DNA of 64,000 nucleotides, taken from the NCBI RefSeq assembly GCF_013390595.1, contig NZ_JACAWV010000023.1, positions 248,001-312,000 on the forward strand. Reading direction: 5' to 3'. A program made the translations under genes and the position numbers. Of this stretch, positions 48,928 to 58,108 are shown one piece after another (position 1 is the first letter of the stretch; each line of letters starts with the position of its first letter). The notes under the pieces were generated by a model that worked only from the letters and a program-made list of their open reading frames with translations, was not told where the DNA came from and did not search any database. The DNA is from Rhizobium sp. RM. Its GTDB lineage: Bacteria; Pseudomonadota; Alphaproteobacteria; Rhizobiales; Rhizobiaceae.

Positions 48928-49740
48928 ATGACCTCACTTCTGCGCAAGCCGGTGGCGAAGACCGGCAAGGTGCATGACATCACGCCCCAAAGCGCGGAAT
49001 GGGGTTATGTCGGCTTCGGCCTCTATCATTTGGGTCCGGGCGAAACAGCAGCGGAAAAGACCGGAAATACGGAAGTCATTCTTGTTCTCGTCGAAGGAAA
49101 GGCAAAAATCTCAGCGGGTGGCAAGGATTTCGGCGAACTCGGTGACCGGATGAACGTCTTTGAACGCAAGCCACCCCATTGCGTCTATGTCCCTGCCGGG
49201 TCCGAATGGTCACTTGAAGCGACCACGAACTGCACGGTCGGCGTATGCACTGCTCCGGCTGATGCTGGTACCCGTGAAGCACAGCAGATCGGTCCGGCTG
49301 GCGTGGCGTTGACCGAACGTGGCAAAGGCGCAAACACACGTTATATTTTCCCGATCGCCATGGAAGAGCGAGATGTCGCTGATAGCCTGCTTGTGACAGA
49401 AGTCTTCACGCCGTCTGGAAACTGGTCGTCTTACCCCCCTCATCGTCACGACGAGGATAACTTCCCCGATATGACCTATCTGGAAGAAACCTATTATCAC
49501 CGGCTGAACCCGTCACAGGGTTTCGGTTTCCAACGCGTCTTCACTGAAGATGGATCGCTGGACGAAACCATGGCCGTTGCGGATGGCGATGTCGTACTCG
49601 TTCCCAAGGGGCATCACCCTTGCGGCGCGCCTTATGGTTACGAGATGTATTACCTGAATGTCATGGCAGGCCCGATGCGCAAATGGCGCTTCAAGAACCA
49701 TCCTGACCATGACTGGATTTTCAAGCGCGACAACCCCTGA
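48928..49740 (+). CDS. iolB: 5-deoxy-glucuronate isomerase
   Basis: A 270-aa cupin enzyme that isomerises 5-deoxyglucuronate to 5-keto-2-deoxygluconate. Cupin metal-site residues are in SSYPPHRHDEDNFPDMTYLEE, and the second cupin half has VPKGHHPCGAPYGYEMYYLN. AGGGAG precedes the ATG. It follows iolE after a 115-bp gap with a hairpin, so it could have its own promoter. Confidence 0.92.
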   Translation: MTSLLRKPVAKTGKVHDITPQSAEWGYVGFGLYHLGPGETAAEKTGNTEVILVLVEGKAKISAGGKDFGELGDRMNVFERKPPHCVYVPAGSEWSLEATTNCTVGVCTAPADAGTREAQQIGPAGVALTERGKGANTRYIFPIAMEERDVADSLLVTEVFTPSGNWSSYPPHRHDEDNFPDMTYLEETYYHRLNPSQGFGFQRVFTEDGSLDETMAVADGDVVLVPKGHHPCGAPYGYEMYYLNVMAGPMRKWRFKNHPDHDWIFKRDNP

Positions 49741-49781
49741 TCGCGTCGGACAAGCATTCACGATTTCTGGAGGAGGAAACG

Positions 49782-50909
49782 ATGGCCGCTTTGGGTGTGG
49801 GCCTCATCGGCACCGGCTATATGGGCAAATGCCACGCACTTGCCTGGAACAATGTCGCCAGCGTTTTTGGAGACGTCGAACGACCGAGGCTCGTTACCCT
49901 CGCCGAGATAAATCCGGAACTGGCTCGTCAAAAAGCACAGGAATTCGGGTTTTCCCGATCGACGGCAAACTGGCGCGATCTTTTGTCCGATCCCGATATC
50001 GATGCGATCTCGGTGACCACGCCGAATGCGTTTCACCCGGAAATGGCAATTGCCGCCCTTGAGGCTGGCAAACACGTCTGGTGCGAAAAACCAATGGCAC
50101 CGGCGTTTCAAGACGCGGTCAAGATGCGCGATGCAGCACGAACCTCGGGCAAGACGGCAGCCATGGGCTACAACTACATCCAGAACCCGGTGGTGAGGCA
50201 CATGCGCCGCCTGATCGATGAAGGGGCAATCGGCACGGTCTACCACGTACGTGCGGAGATGGATGAGGATTTCATGGCCGATGCCACCGCACCGTTCTAT
50301 TGGAAGAGCGAGGCATCATCCGGTTACGGCGCATTGGACGATTTTGCAGTTCATCCGCTTTCACTGCTCTACGCCCTATTCGGCCACGTCGAAAGCGCGA
50401 TCGCAGACATGGTGAAACCCTACGCGACGCGGCCACTCGCAAGCGGTGGCACGCGGGCTGTCGAAACCCACGATCTTGCCAGTGTGCTGCTGAAACTGGA
50501 GGGCGATATTTCCGCCGTCCTGATGGCCAACCGCTCCGCTTGGGGACGAAAGGGGCGCATTGCCATCCAGATTTTTGGGTCAACCGGCTCCATTCTCTAC
50601 GATCAGGAGCGGATGAACGAATTCCAACTTTATACCACCGACGGCCGACCGGAAGAGCAAGGTTTCAGAACCGTGCTGACGGCACCGCATCACAAGCCCT
50701 ATGACCGGTTTATCCCGGCGCCCGGCCATGGCCTCGGCTTCAACGACCTCAAGGTTATCGAATGCCGTGAACTGCTGGCGGCAATCGGGGGACAGAACGC
50801 ACACATCATTGATTTCGAGAACGGCCTTCGCATCGAACGGAGCATCCACGCGATGGCACGTTCGTTCGCAGAGCAGCGTTGGGTGACCGTGAACGAGGTC
50901 CACGAATAG
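49782..50909 (+). CDS. Gfo/Idh/MocA dehydrogenase, probable inositol dehydrogenase
   Basis: A 375-aa oxidoreductase. The Rossmann motif GVGLIGTGYMGKCHALAW is at the N-terminus, WCEKPMAP carries the catalytic Lys, and GALDDFAVHPLSLLYAL gives the Asp/His pair of IolG-like enzymes. It follows iolB by 41 bp with GGAGGAGG before the ATG. The oxidised substrate may be myo-inositol, scyllo-inositol or D-chiro-inositol; the family does not settle it. Confidence 0.85.
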   Translation: MAALGVGLIGTGYMGKCHALAWNNVASVFGDVERPRLVTLAEINPELARQKAQEFGFSRSTANWRDLLSDPDIDAISVTTPNAFHPEMAIAALEAGKHVWCEKPMAPAFQDAVKMRDAARTSGKTAAMGYNYIQNPVVRHMRRLIDEGAIGTVYHVRAEMDEDFMADATAPFYWKSEASSGYGALDDFAVHPLSLLYALFGHVESAIADMVKPYATRPLASGGTRAVETHDLASVLLKLEGDISAVLMANRSAWGRKGRIAIQIFGSTGSILYDQERMNEFQLYTTDGRPEEQGFRTVLTAPHHKPYDRFIPAPGHGLGFNDLKVIECRELLAAIGGQNAHIIDFENGLRIERSIHAMARSFAEQRWVTVNEVHE

Positions 50910-50925
50910 TATCGGCGAGGCGCCC

Positions 50926-50952
50926 CTGCGACTGGCATCGCGCCAGTCGCAG
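50926..50952. terminator. Bidirectional terminator between the iol operon and the ibpA operon
   Basis: Perfect 11-bp arms CTGCGACTGGC and GCCAGTCGCAG with a 5-nt loop, between convergent stops, followed by AGACCTTTAAA. Confidence 0.75.
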
Positions 50953-50965
50953 AGACCTTTAAACA

Positions 50966-51790
50966 CTAGCGTGCTCCGTCAGATGCACCGGTGATATGTG
51001 ATAGGGACGCCATCAGTGCTGCGCGCGGATCATCAAGCGAATGAACCGTTGCAGCAAAGGGCTCGAAGGAAAAGAAGCCTCTGTAGCCGTGGGAGACAAG
51101 GGTCTTGAGCTGCTCGATATTGCCAAGCCTGTCGTTTTCATCGACCAGCACGCGGTGCGCATCCAGCATGTCGGCGACCGGCACTTTTGCGTCTGTAACT
51201 CCAGAGATATGCACCAGGCCTGTTCTGTCGGCAAAGAACTCCGGTTCACCGGCGAGGTGATGATGGAACGTATCATGGACGAGGCGGAAAGTGCTGTCTG
51301 CGCCAATATCCGCAATCGCTTCGACAGCTTCACGCTTCGAACGCAGTGAGCAAATGGCAAAACCGAGCGGCTCGACCAGGCCGACAATTCCCGCATCAGC
51401 CAGAATCGGCAACAGTTCCTTGAGCGCACGGCGCAAGTTCGCCTGACGCGCACCGTCTCCACAACCGGACCCGTCATTGACCGGTACGAGGACAAGTCCT
51501 GCTGCACCGCAATCCCGCGCATAAGATACAAGCTCACGGGCTTCCTTATCCCGTTCAGAAGACCACTCATTGAACCGTTGAAGCGCGTTGATCGACAGGA
51601 TCGAGATTTCGGCCGAAGCTGCGATATCCCGTATTCTTTTCGCTGGCGTTCCATCAATGATGGCATTGCCTGCGAGATCGTTGCGGATTTCGACAGCTTT
51701 AATACCGAGCTGTCTGGCGAGATCGAAGAACGCTTCGGCAGATTTCTGTGGCGCGACCATGTGGTTCAGCGCAAAGCGGAGAGATGTCAT
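50966..51790 (-). CDS. Sugar phosphate isomerase/epimerase family protein (IolH/IolE-like TIM barrel)
   Basis: A 274-aa AP-endonuclease-2-type TIM barrel. Metal-site regions are VGLVEPLGFAICSLRS (Glu), RLVHDTFHHHLAGE (Asp/His) and FFSFEPFAATVHSL (Glu). It begins MTSLRFALNHMVAP; a TTG four codons earlier is less likely. It is the last gene of the ibpA-type ABC operon, 56 bp after the permease. An epimerase or isomerase of inositol derivatives is plausible but unproven. Confidence 0.8.
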   Translation of the reverse strand: MTSLRFALNHMVAPQKSAEAFFDLARQLGIKAVEIRNDLAGNAIIDGTPAKRIRDIAASAEISILSINALQRFNEWSSERDKEARELVSYARDCGAAGLVLVPVNDGSGCGDGARQANLRRALKELLPILADAGIVGLVEPLGFAICSLRSKREAVEAIADIGADSTFRLVHDTFHHHLAGEPEFFADRTGLVHISGVTDAKVPVADMLDAHRVLVDENDRLGNIEQLKTLVSHGYRGFFSFEPFAATVHSLDDPRAALMASLSHITGASDGAR

Positions 51791-51846
51791 GAGCTTTTCC
51801 AAAAAAATCGGCAGGATCGCTCCTGCCCCAGGTCTGGGAGGAAAGA

Positions 51847-52878
51847 CTAGCGTTTTGCGCGCTTCTTCTGACGGTAAACGTCGGCGACAACCGCTGCGAC
51901 AATGATGAGGCCTTTGACGATCTCCTGATAATAGGCATCGACACGCAGGAACGTGAAACCCGAGGTCATGACGCCAAGAATGATCGTTCCAATCACCGTG
52001 CCGGTGATACGGCCGGCGCCTCCTGCAAGCGATGTGCCGCCAATAACGGCCGCCGCAATCGCATCAAGCTCATACATCACGCCCATTCCGGCTTGAGCGG
52101 TTTGCGCGCGGGCCGCCGTAACGACGCCGGCAAGCCCTGCCAGCATGCCTGCAATGGCATAGACCTTTATGAGATGCGCTTCGATATTGATACCGGAAAC
52201 ACGCGCCGCCTGCTGGTTGGCACCGATCGCGTAGGTGAACTTGCCGTAGCGGGTATAACGAAGCGCGATGTGGAAGATCACGGCAACGGTCAGGAATACG
52301 ACAACTGGCCAGATACCGGAACCGATGAAGTTAAACCCATCAGTCAGGCCCGAAATAGGCTGTCCTTTCGTGTACCACTTCGAAATACCGCGCGCCGTCA
52401 CCATCATGCCGAGCGTTGCGATGAATGGCGGAATTTTCGTTCTGGCAATGAGCTGTCCGTTGATGAAACCCGCCAGCATGCCAGCGAGAATGCCAACAGC
52501 GAGAGGAATGACAAATGGCAGGTCGGTCAGTCCGGGATAAAGCGCCCGCGGCCAGGTCGACGATTGACCGACGCTTGCTGACAGCATTGCTGTCATGCCC
52601 ACGACCGAACCCGAGGAGAGATCAATGCCCCCCGTGATAATGACCTGCGTTACTCCGACAGCGATGATGCCGATAACAGAGACCTGCAGGATCATGATCG
52701 TCAGTCGCTGCTGGTTCATCAAAAAGCTCTGACCGATCAAAATCCAGCCAAGTATCTCATACACGAGAGCTATGCCGATCAGAACGAAGAAAATATTGGC
52801 TTCCGGTGGCATGCGACGATGCGGCTTACGCCCCGATTTGACGTCTTGCTCGCTCTTTGCCGCGATGTTGGTATTCAT
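51847..52878 (-). CDS. iatP: CUT2 ABC permease, probable inositol transporter
   Basis: A 343-aa RbsC-type permease. The signature region is [19 protein letters not shown], with [27 protein letters not shown] (about residues 130-156) and [18 protein letters not shown] later. A charged cytoplasmic N-terminus of about 28 residues precedes the first helix. It lies between the ATPase gene and the isomerase gene and forms a homodimeric channel in this family. Confidence 0.85.
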   Translation of the reverse strand: MNTNIAAKSEQDVKSGRKPHRRMPPEANIFFVLIGIALVYEILGWILIGQSFLMNQQRLTIMILQVSVIGIIAVGVTQVIITGGIDLSSGSVVGMTAMLSASVGQSSTWPRALYPGLTDLPFVIPLAVGILAGMLAGFINGQLIARTKIPPFIATLGMMVTARGISKWYTKGQPISGLTDGFNFIGSGIWPVVVFLTVAVIFHIALRYTRYGKFTYAIGANQQAARVSGINIEAHLIKVYAIAGMLAGLAGVVTAARAQTAQAGMGVMYELDAIAAAVIGGTSLAGGAGRITGTVIGTIILGVMTSGFTFLRVDAYYQEIVKGLIIVAAVVADVYRQKKRAKR

Positions 52879-52908
52879 CAGTTATCCTCCCAAAAATCTC
52901 GCCCCGCC

Positions 52909-54450
52909 TTAACGCGATGCAAGATCCATAACCTTGACCTGCGTGGCTTCGCTTCTTTCGAGAAACCCTGTAACCCGGCCTTCATGCATGACCATGATGC
53001 GGTCACTCATGCCCAGAACTTCAGGCATTTCCGACGAGATCATGATCACCGCGACACCGCGACGGGCCATTTCGCACACCAGCTTGTGAATTTCCGCTTT
53101 GGCACCGACATCGATCCCGCGTGTTGGCTCATCGAGGATCAGGATGCGCGGATTGGTCAACATCCAGCGACCGATAAGCACCTTCTGCTGATTGCCGCCC
53201 GACAGATTTTCGATCCGCTCCTGCAAATTGGGGGTTTTAACGCGCAATTTGCGGCACATATCCTCGCAGGCGTCGGAAAGCCCTTTTTCCTGCACAAATC
53301 CGTTGCTGACGAATTTGTCCTGCAGAACAGCGATCTGCATGTTTTCGAGTATGTCGAGGATCAGAAGGCAGCCAGTGTCCTTGCGGTCCTCCGTCAAAAA
53401 CGCCATGCGGTTGCGAATTGCCTCCGTCGGGCTTGTGATCGCCACGGGCTTTCCATCGATCTCAACCTTGCCGGATGAGGCAGGCGTAACACCAAAAACG
53501 GTCTCCGCCACGTTCGAGCGGCCAGAGCCGACCAGGCCTGCAACACCGAGAATTTCGCCGGCCCGGACGTCGAAGGAAACATCCTGGAACACGCCGTCCA
53601 GGCTGAGGTTCTTTACAGACAGCACGACCTCACCGATCGGCACGTCTTCCTTCGGGAACATTTGCGTTATCTCGCGCCCGACCATCATGCGGATGATGTC
53701 ATCACGGGTAACGTCGGTCGACGCATGCGTCCCAATGTATTTGCCATCGCGAAAAACCGAAAATTCATCGGCAATCTCGAACAGCTCGTTCATCTTATGG
53801 GTTATGTAGACGATGCCTATGCCACGTTCGCGCAGGTCACGGATGATCCGGAACAGATGTTCCACTTCGCGCTCTGTCAGAGCCGAGGTCGGTTCATCCA
53901 TGATGAGAACATCGGAATCGTAGGAGACGGCCTTGGCAATTTCCACCATCTGGCGGCTGGCGACAGAGAGCTCCTTAACCGGAGTTTCTGGATCGATATC
54001 GATCCCCAACCGCTCCAGAAGGGCCTCCGTGCGGCGATACATTTCACCGTGATCGATGAAGCCGAGGCGGTTCTTCGGTTCGCGGCGAATCCAGATGTTC
54101 TCCGCAACTGTCATATAGGCCATCAGGTTAAGTTCCTGATGGATCATGGCGATGCCGTTCTCGAGCGCGTCGAGTGGGGAATCCAGCCGGATCGGAGCAC
54201 CTTTCAGGCGGATTTCACCTTCATCGGGCTGATAAATACCGGAGAGAATTTTCATCAGCGTGGACTTGCCCGCGCCGTTTTCTCCCATCAGCGCGTGGAC
54301 ACTTCCTCGTTTGAGACGGAACGACACATCATCGAGCGCAATCACGCCCGGAAACTCTTTTCGGACACCTTCCGCCGCAAGAAGAAATTCGGCATTCGGT
54401 ATGGCACCGCTGGCGCGCACAGCGGCCATCGTAGACGGACTGACGACCAT
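52909..54450 (-). CDS. iatA: CUT2 ABC ATPase with two nucleotide-binding domains, probable inositol transporter
   Basis: A 513-aa RbsA-type ATPase. The first domain has Walker [18 protein letters not shown] and Walker [14 protein letters not shown]. The second has a degenerate Walker A ([18 protein letters not shown]) but a good signature [15 protein letters not shown] and Walker [15 protein letters not shown], as usual for the CUT2 group. The ATG at 54450 has GGAGG upstream. Confidence 0.88.
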   Translation of the reverse strand: MVVSPSTMAAVRASGAIPNAEFLLAAEGVRKEFPGVIALDDVSFRLKRGSVHALMGENGAGKSTLMKILSGIYQPDEGEIRLKGAPIRLDSPLDALENGIAMIHQELNLMAYMTVAENIWIRREPKNRLGFIDHGEMYRRTEALLERLGIDIDPETPVKELSVASRQMVEIAKAVSYDSDVLIMDEPTSALTEREVEHLFRIIRDLRERGIGIVYITHKMNELFEIADEFSVFRDGKYIGTHASTDVTRDDIIRMMVGREITQMFPKEDVPIGEVVLSVKNLSLDGVFQDVSFDVRAGEILGVAGLVGSGRSNVAETVFGVTPASSGKVEIDGKPVAITSPTEAIRNRMAFLTEDRKDTGCLLILDILENMQIAVLQDKFVSNGFVQEKGLSDACEDMCRKLRVKTPNLQERIENLSGGNQQKVLIGRWMLTNPRILILDEPTRGIDVGAKAEIHKLVCEMARRGVAVIMISSEMPEVLGMSDRIMVMHEGRVTGFLERSEATQVKVMDLASR

Positions 54451-54480
54451 CTCATCCTCCACAAGACAAGGAATTTATCA

Positions 54481-54513
54481 GAGGAAGGGGAAACGATTAA
54501 CGACCCCTTCCTC
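54481..54513 (-). other. Hairpin between ibpA and iatA
   Basis: Perfect 10-bp arms GAGGAAGGGG and CCCCTTCCTC with a 13-nt loop, 10 bp past the ibpA stop. Likely an mRNA 3'-end stabiliser or attenuator. Confidence 0.55.
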
Positions 54514-54523
54514 CCGGGAGGTT

Positions 54524-55453
54524 TTAGTTCTTAGCCACGTAGTCCTTGACGTTTTCAGGCGTCACGAGCTGGAAAGGAATATAGACCTTCTTTTCCACCT
54601 TATCGCCCTTGGCAAGTTTGAGGGCGGCATCAAGAGCGCCCTTGCCCTGCCCGGCTGCGTCCTGGAAAACCGAGACGTCAAGGTCACCGGCCTGCATGGC
54701 GGCGAGAGCATCCTGGGTCGCATCCACGCCGGCAACGACATAATCCTTCATGTCCTTGCCCGCAGCCTTGAGGGCCTGAATGGCCCCAATCGCCATTTCA
54801 TCGTTATTGGCGATCACAGCATTGAATTCGATGCCGCTGGAGAGCCAGTTCGTCACAAGGTCCGCACCCTGTGTGCGCTGCCAGTTTGCTGTTTGCTCCT
54901 CGACGATCTCGATGCCCTTGCATTCATCGGTCTTCACAACGTCATGCACGGCCTGCGTACGCATGCGCGCACCCTGGTTGGAAAGCTCGCCCATCATGAC
55001 GACAGCTTTGCCTTTCCCACCAAGAAGGCGGCAAACTTCCTTTGTTTCCAGCGTTCCGGCAACAACCTCTTCGGAGGCGACGAAAGCCTGTCCGTCAGGA
55101 AGGCTGTCAACATTCACTGGCTGGCGGTTGACATAGACGAGCGGAATTTTGGCTTCAGCTGCCAGCTTCGACATGGCAGCGGTCGCATCAGTGTCGACGG
55201 GATTGACGATGATTGCATCGACTTTCGACGCAATGAAGTTCTGGATCTGGCTCTGCTGCTTGGCCACGTCGTTCTGTGCATCCTCCACCTGCAAGGTCAC
55301 GCCGTTCATTCCCTTCGCATAGTCCTGCATGCCGTTGCGCAGAACCGTCAGGAAGTTGTCGTCGAACAGAGCCATCGAAACACCAACGGTTTCGGCATGC
55401 GCCGCGGTACCGAGCAGCAACGACATAGCCGCGCTGATAATAAGCTTTCTCAT
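54524..55453 (-). CDS. ibpA: CUT2 periplasmic binding protein, probable myo-inositol-binding
   Basis: A 309-aa RbsB-type binding protein. The signal peptide is residues 1-20 (cleavage after AAHA), and the mature start is ETVGVSMALFDDNFLTVLRNG. The sugar-binding segments VDAIIVNPVDTDATAAM and VIANNDEMAIGAIQALKAAG are typical. The family resembles IbpA of inositol transport in Caulobacter and Sinorhizobium, and the gene lies beside the iol genes. First gene of the minus-strand operon; an IolR-like motif lies 118 bp upstream. Confidence 0.82.
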   Translation of the reverse strand: MRKLIISAAMSLLLGTAAHAETVGVSMALFDDNFLTVLRNGMQDYAKGMNGVTLQVEDAQNDVAKQQSQIQNFIASKVDAIIVNPVDTDATAAMSKLAAEAKIPLVYVNRQPVNVDSLPDGQAFVASEEVVAGTLETKEVCRLLGGKGKAVVMMGELSNQGARMRTQAVHDVVKTDECKGIEIVEEQTANWQRTQGADLVTNWLSSGIEFNAVIANNDEMAIGAIQALKAAGKDMKDYVVAGVDATQDALAAMQAGDLDVSVFQDAAGQGKGALDAALKLAKGDKVEKKVYIPFQLVTPENVKDYVAKN

Positions 55454-55501
55454 TGTGGTTTTCTCCTCCTCAGTGTCCGGCGCCACCTCTCCCAGCCGGA
55501 A

Positions 55502-55517
55502 GCGAACTCGAGTTCGC
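55502..55517. promoter_or_regulatory. Perfect 16-bp palindrome in the ibpA leader
   Basis: GCGAACTCGAGTTCGC, also a GAA-N6-TTC site (same half-site spacing as the IolR-type motif). It lies 49 bp before the ibpA start and is a possible operator or RNA hairpin. Confidence 0.45.
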
Positions 55518-55570
55518 CGCTCCTCCTCACATCAAAAAACGGAATAATGAAACCGATTTAACTGATGTAC

Positions 55571-55585
55571 GGTATATTTATTCTA
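55571..55585 (-). promoter_or_regulatory. Candidate IolR motif before ibpA
   Basis: On the minus strand TAGAATAAATATACC, identical to the iolR-upstream motif at 13 of 15 positions, 118 bp before ibpA. Confidence 0.45.
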
Positions 55586-55800
55586 TTTTTAGACCAAACG
55601 TCAATCTTTTCTTGGTGAGTATACGGTCACGTTTTGTTGGGGCTCCGCTCATGGCGACCACCTGATCGCAAGGGCGCCGTAGCACTGGTGTCGCCACACC
55701 GCGCACACGCTCCTTTCGACCCACCGATCGAGAGAACGAATCGTGATAGACAATGAAAAATGCATCCCCACCCGAACACGACCGACGGCAAGATCTGAAC

Positions 55801-57672
55801 ATGCCCGCATCAATATACCAGTCCGCCACACAAGCGCTTTTCGACCGCAACGCGATAGAAAAACCCCTCGACGCACTCAGGCGTATCTGGGGCTACCAGG
55901 ATTTTCGCGGCAAGCAGGAAGACGTCATCGCGCATATCATGAGTGGCAATGATGCCATGGTCCTTTTCCCGACCGGCAAGGGCAAATCCCTCTGCTTCCA
56001 GCTTCCCGCCGTATGCCTTCCCGGCGTCACGGTTGTGATCTCTCCCCTGATCGCCTTGATGAAAGACCAGGTGGAAGAATTGAAGGCTCTGGGCGTTGAG
56101 GCAGATTGTCTCTGGTCCCAGCAATCGGAAGAGGAAGCGCGCGAAGTCAGAGCCAAGCTTCGGGCCGGAAAACTGAAGCTCATCTACGTGACGCCTGAAC
56201 GGGTGGTGCTACCGGGCTTCGCAGACCTGTTTGGTAACGTCGCAATTTCACTGATTGCCATTGATGAATGCCACTGTGTCAGCAGTTGGGGACACAATTT
56301 CCGCAAGGATTACCTCGGGCTTGGAAGGCTGAAGGAGCTGTATCCCGGCGTGCCTCGCATCGCCCTGACGGCAACAGCCGATCCACATACCCGCGATGAC
56401 ATTATACGTCAGCTCGATCTCGATGACGCGACCATTTTCGTCGACAGCTTCGACCGCCCCAATATCAGCTATCACATCGCAGAGCGGGACAATGCCCGCA
56501 CACAGCTTCTAAGGTTCCTTCAGCGCCATGAAGGGTCGAGCGGCATCGTCTACTGCCTGTCACGCCGCAAAGTCGAAGAGACAGCCTCATGGCTGAATGA
56601 CCACGGCATCAAGGCGCGTGCCTATCACGCAGGAATGGACCCGCAGGTCAAAGCCGATAATCAAGATGCCTTCCGTATGGAAGAAGACCTTTGCCTGGTT
56701 GCCACTGTTGCGTTCGGGATGGGTATCAACAAACCCAACGTCCGTTATGTCGCGCATCTTGAACTGCCTTCATCTGTCGAAGGCTATTATCAGGAAACAG
56801 GGCGCGCCGGCCGTGACGGGCTGCCATCGGAAGCCTTCATGATCTATGGCATGCACGACATCGTCCAGCGCCAGAGGATGATCGATGAAGGCGAAGCTAC
56901 AGACGACATAAAACGTATCGAGAGGGCAAAGCTCAGCTCACTTCTCGGTATCTGTGAAACAGCTGGATGCCGGAGAAAGGCTATCCTCTCCCATTTTGGG
57001 GAGGCGGCCCCTGCCCGCTGCGGAAATTGCGACACCTGCAATAGCCCGGTCGAGACCTGGGATGGCAGCGAAGCCTCCATCAAGGCACTCGCGGCTGTCT
57101 ATCGGACCGGAGAACGGTTCGGTACAGGCCACGTCATCGATGTTCTTCTCGGCAAGGTCACTGAACGAACCACGAAATTCGGCCATGACAAACTGGCTGT
57201 CTTTGGGGTTGGCAAGGAGTTGACCGTCCACGCTTGGCAGTCGGTATTCCGGCAACTTCTTGCTCTCGGCTATATTCGCGTAGCCCATGACGAGTTCGGA
57301 GCCTTGAAACTCGAACCATCGGCGCACGCAGTGTTCAAGAAAGAAGTCGCCGTTATCCTGCGCAGAGACACGATTGACGCCGTACGAAAGCGTGAGCGCG
57401 GCAAACCGGCGGCCTCTGCAGCAAGGACAGGTATGAGTGAAAACGACGAATCGCTCTTCCAGGCATTGAGAGCCGAACGGATGGCGATCTCGAAATCACT
57501 CGGTGTTGCGCCGTATGTGGTCTTTCCAGACACAACTCTGATCGCTTTTGCGACCACTCGCCCAAGATCTGAAAGGGAAATGCTCGCAATTTCAGGGGTT
57601 GGAGCCACCAAATACGAAAGATATGGCGAGCAATTCATGGCGGTTATTGACGAGCACGAAGCAGATCGATAA
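55801..57672 (+). CDS. recQ: ATP-dependent DNA helicase RecQ
   Basis: A 623-aa RecQ helicase unwinding DNA 3' to 5' in recombination and repair. Walker A is [14 protein letters not shown], motif II is [17 protein letters not shown], the arginine finger region is [16 protein letters not shown] and the zinc site is CRRKAIL...CGNCDTC. A C-terminal HRDC-like region follows ([20 protein letters not shown]). The ATG at 55801 is preferred; an in-frame ATG 16 codons earlier is possible. The length is typical. Confidence 0.94.
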   Translation: MPASIYQSATQALFDRNAIEKPLDALRRIWGYQDFRGKQEDVIAHIMSGNDAMVLFPTGKGKSLCFQLPAVCLPGVTVVISPLIALMKDQVEELKALGVEADCLWSQQSEEEAREVRAKLRAGKLKLIYVTPERVVLPGFADLFGNVAISLIAIDECHCVSSWGHNFRKDYLGLGRLKELYPGVPRIALTATADPHTRDDIIRQLDLDDATIFVDSFDRPNISYHIAERDNARTQLLRFLQRHEGSSGIVYCLSRRKVEETASWLNDHGIKARAYHAGMDPQVKADNQDAFRMEEDLCLVATVAFGMGINKPNVRYVAHLELPSSVEGYYQETGRAGRDGLPSEAFMIYGMHDIVQRQRMIDEGEATDDIKRIERAKLSSLLGICETAGCRRKAILSHFGEAAPARCGNCDTCNSPVETWDGSEASIKALAAVYRTGERFGTGHVIDVLLGKVTERTTKFGHDKLAVFGVGKELTVHAWQSVFRQLLALGYIRVAHDEFGALKLEPSAHAVFKKEVAVILRRDTIDAVRKRERGKPAASAARTGMSENDESLFQALRAERMAISKSLGVAPYVVFPDTTLIAFATTRPRSEREMLAISGVGATKYERYGEQFMAVIDEHEADR

Positions 57673-57784
57673 AGAGAGGCACAATTCATCCGAAAAGAGT
57701 CCATTTGGCGCGAAGGCGCTCTTGGATTTTGCGTCAAAATGAGTATGGTGGCGCACCATTTAGATTCGACCTCAAGAGGGGCAT

Positions 57785-58015
57785 ATGCAGGTTTTAGTTC
57801 GCGATAACAATGTTGACCAGGCGCTGCGCGTTCTCAAGAAGAAGCTTCAGCGTGAAGGCATTTTCCGCGAGATGCGTCTTCGTGAAGCTTTTGAAAAGCC
57901 TTCCATCAAGAAGGCTCGCGAAAAGGCAGAGGCTGTCAGCCGTCAGAGAAAGTTGGCACGCAAGCAGTTGCAGCGTGAAGGCCTTCTTCCTTCGAAGCCT
58001 AAGAAGGCTCGTTAA
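57785..58015 (+). CDS. rpsU: 30S ribosomal protein S21
   Basis: A 76-aa basic protein. It begins [20 protein letters not shown], the S21 signature, and ends with a lysine-rich tail [14 protein letters not shown] lies just before the ATG. It is followed by a strong terminator. Alphaproteobacteria often keep one or more S21 copies; this one stands alone after recQ. Confidence 0.96.
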   Translation: MQVLVRDNNVDQALRVLKKKLQREGIFREMRLREAFEKPSIKKAREKAEAVSRQRKLARKQLQREGLLPSKPKKAR

Positions 58016-58052
58016 TATCGGCGCTCCTATGGGAGTGTAAAGCAAAACAATA

Positions 58053-58086
58053 ACGGCGCTGGAATGTTCATTCCAGCGCCGTTTTT
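58053..58086 (+). terminator. Intrinsic terminator of rpsU
   Basis: Perfect 13-bp arms ACGGCGCTGGAAT and ATTCCAGCGCCGT, loop GTTC, followed by TTTTT. On the left side an A-rich stretch would also serve the convergent M20 gene. Confidence 0.92.
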
Positions 58087-58108
58087 CTGTTGGCGTAGTT
58101 CCCGCCTC

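Larger units (their letters stand above)
55454..55800. other. 347-bp intergenic region between ibpA and recQ
   Basis: It contains the ibpA leader with a perfect palindrome and the AT-rich motif region (55540-55600). The right part (55620-55800), before recQ, shows nothing else clear; a frame continuing recQ upstream to 55753 is possible but not needed. Confidence 0.5.
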
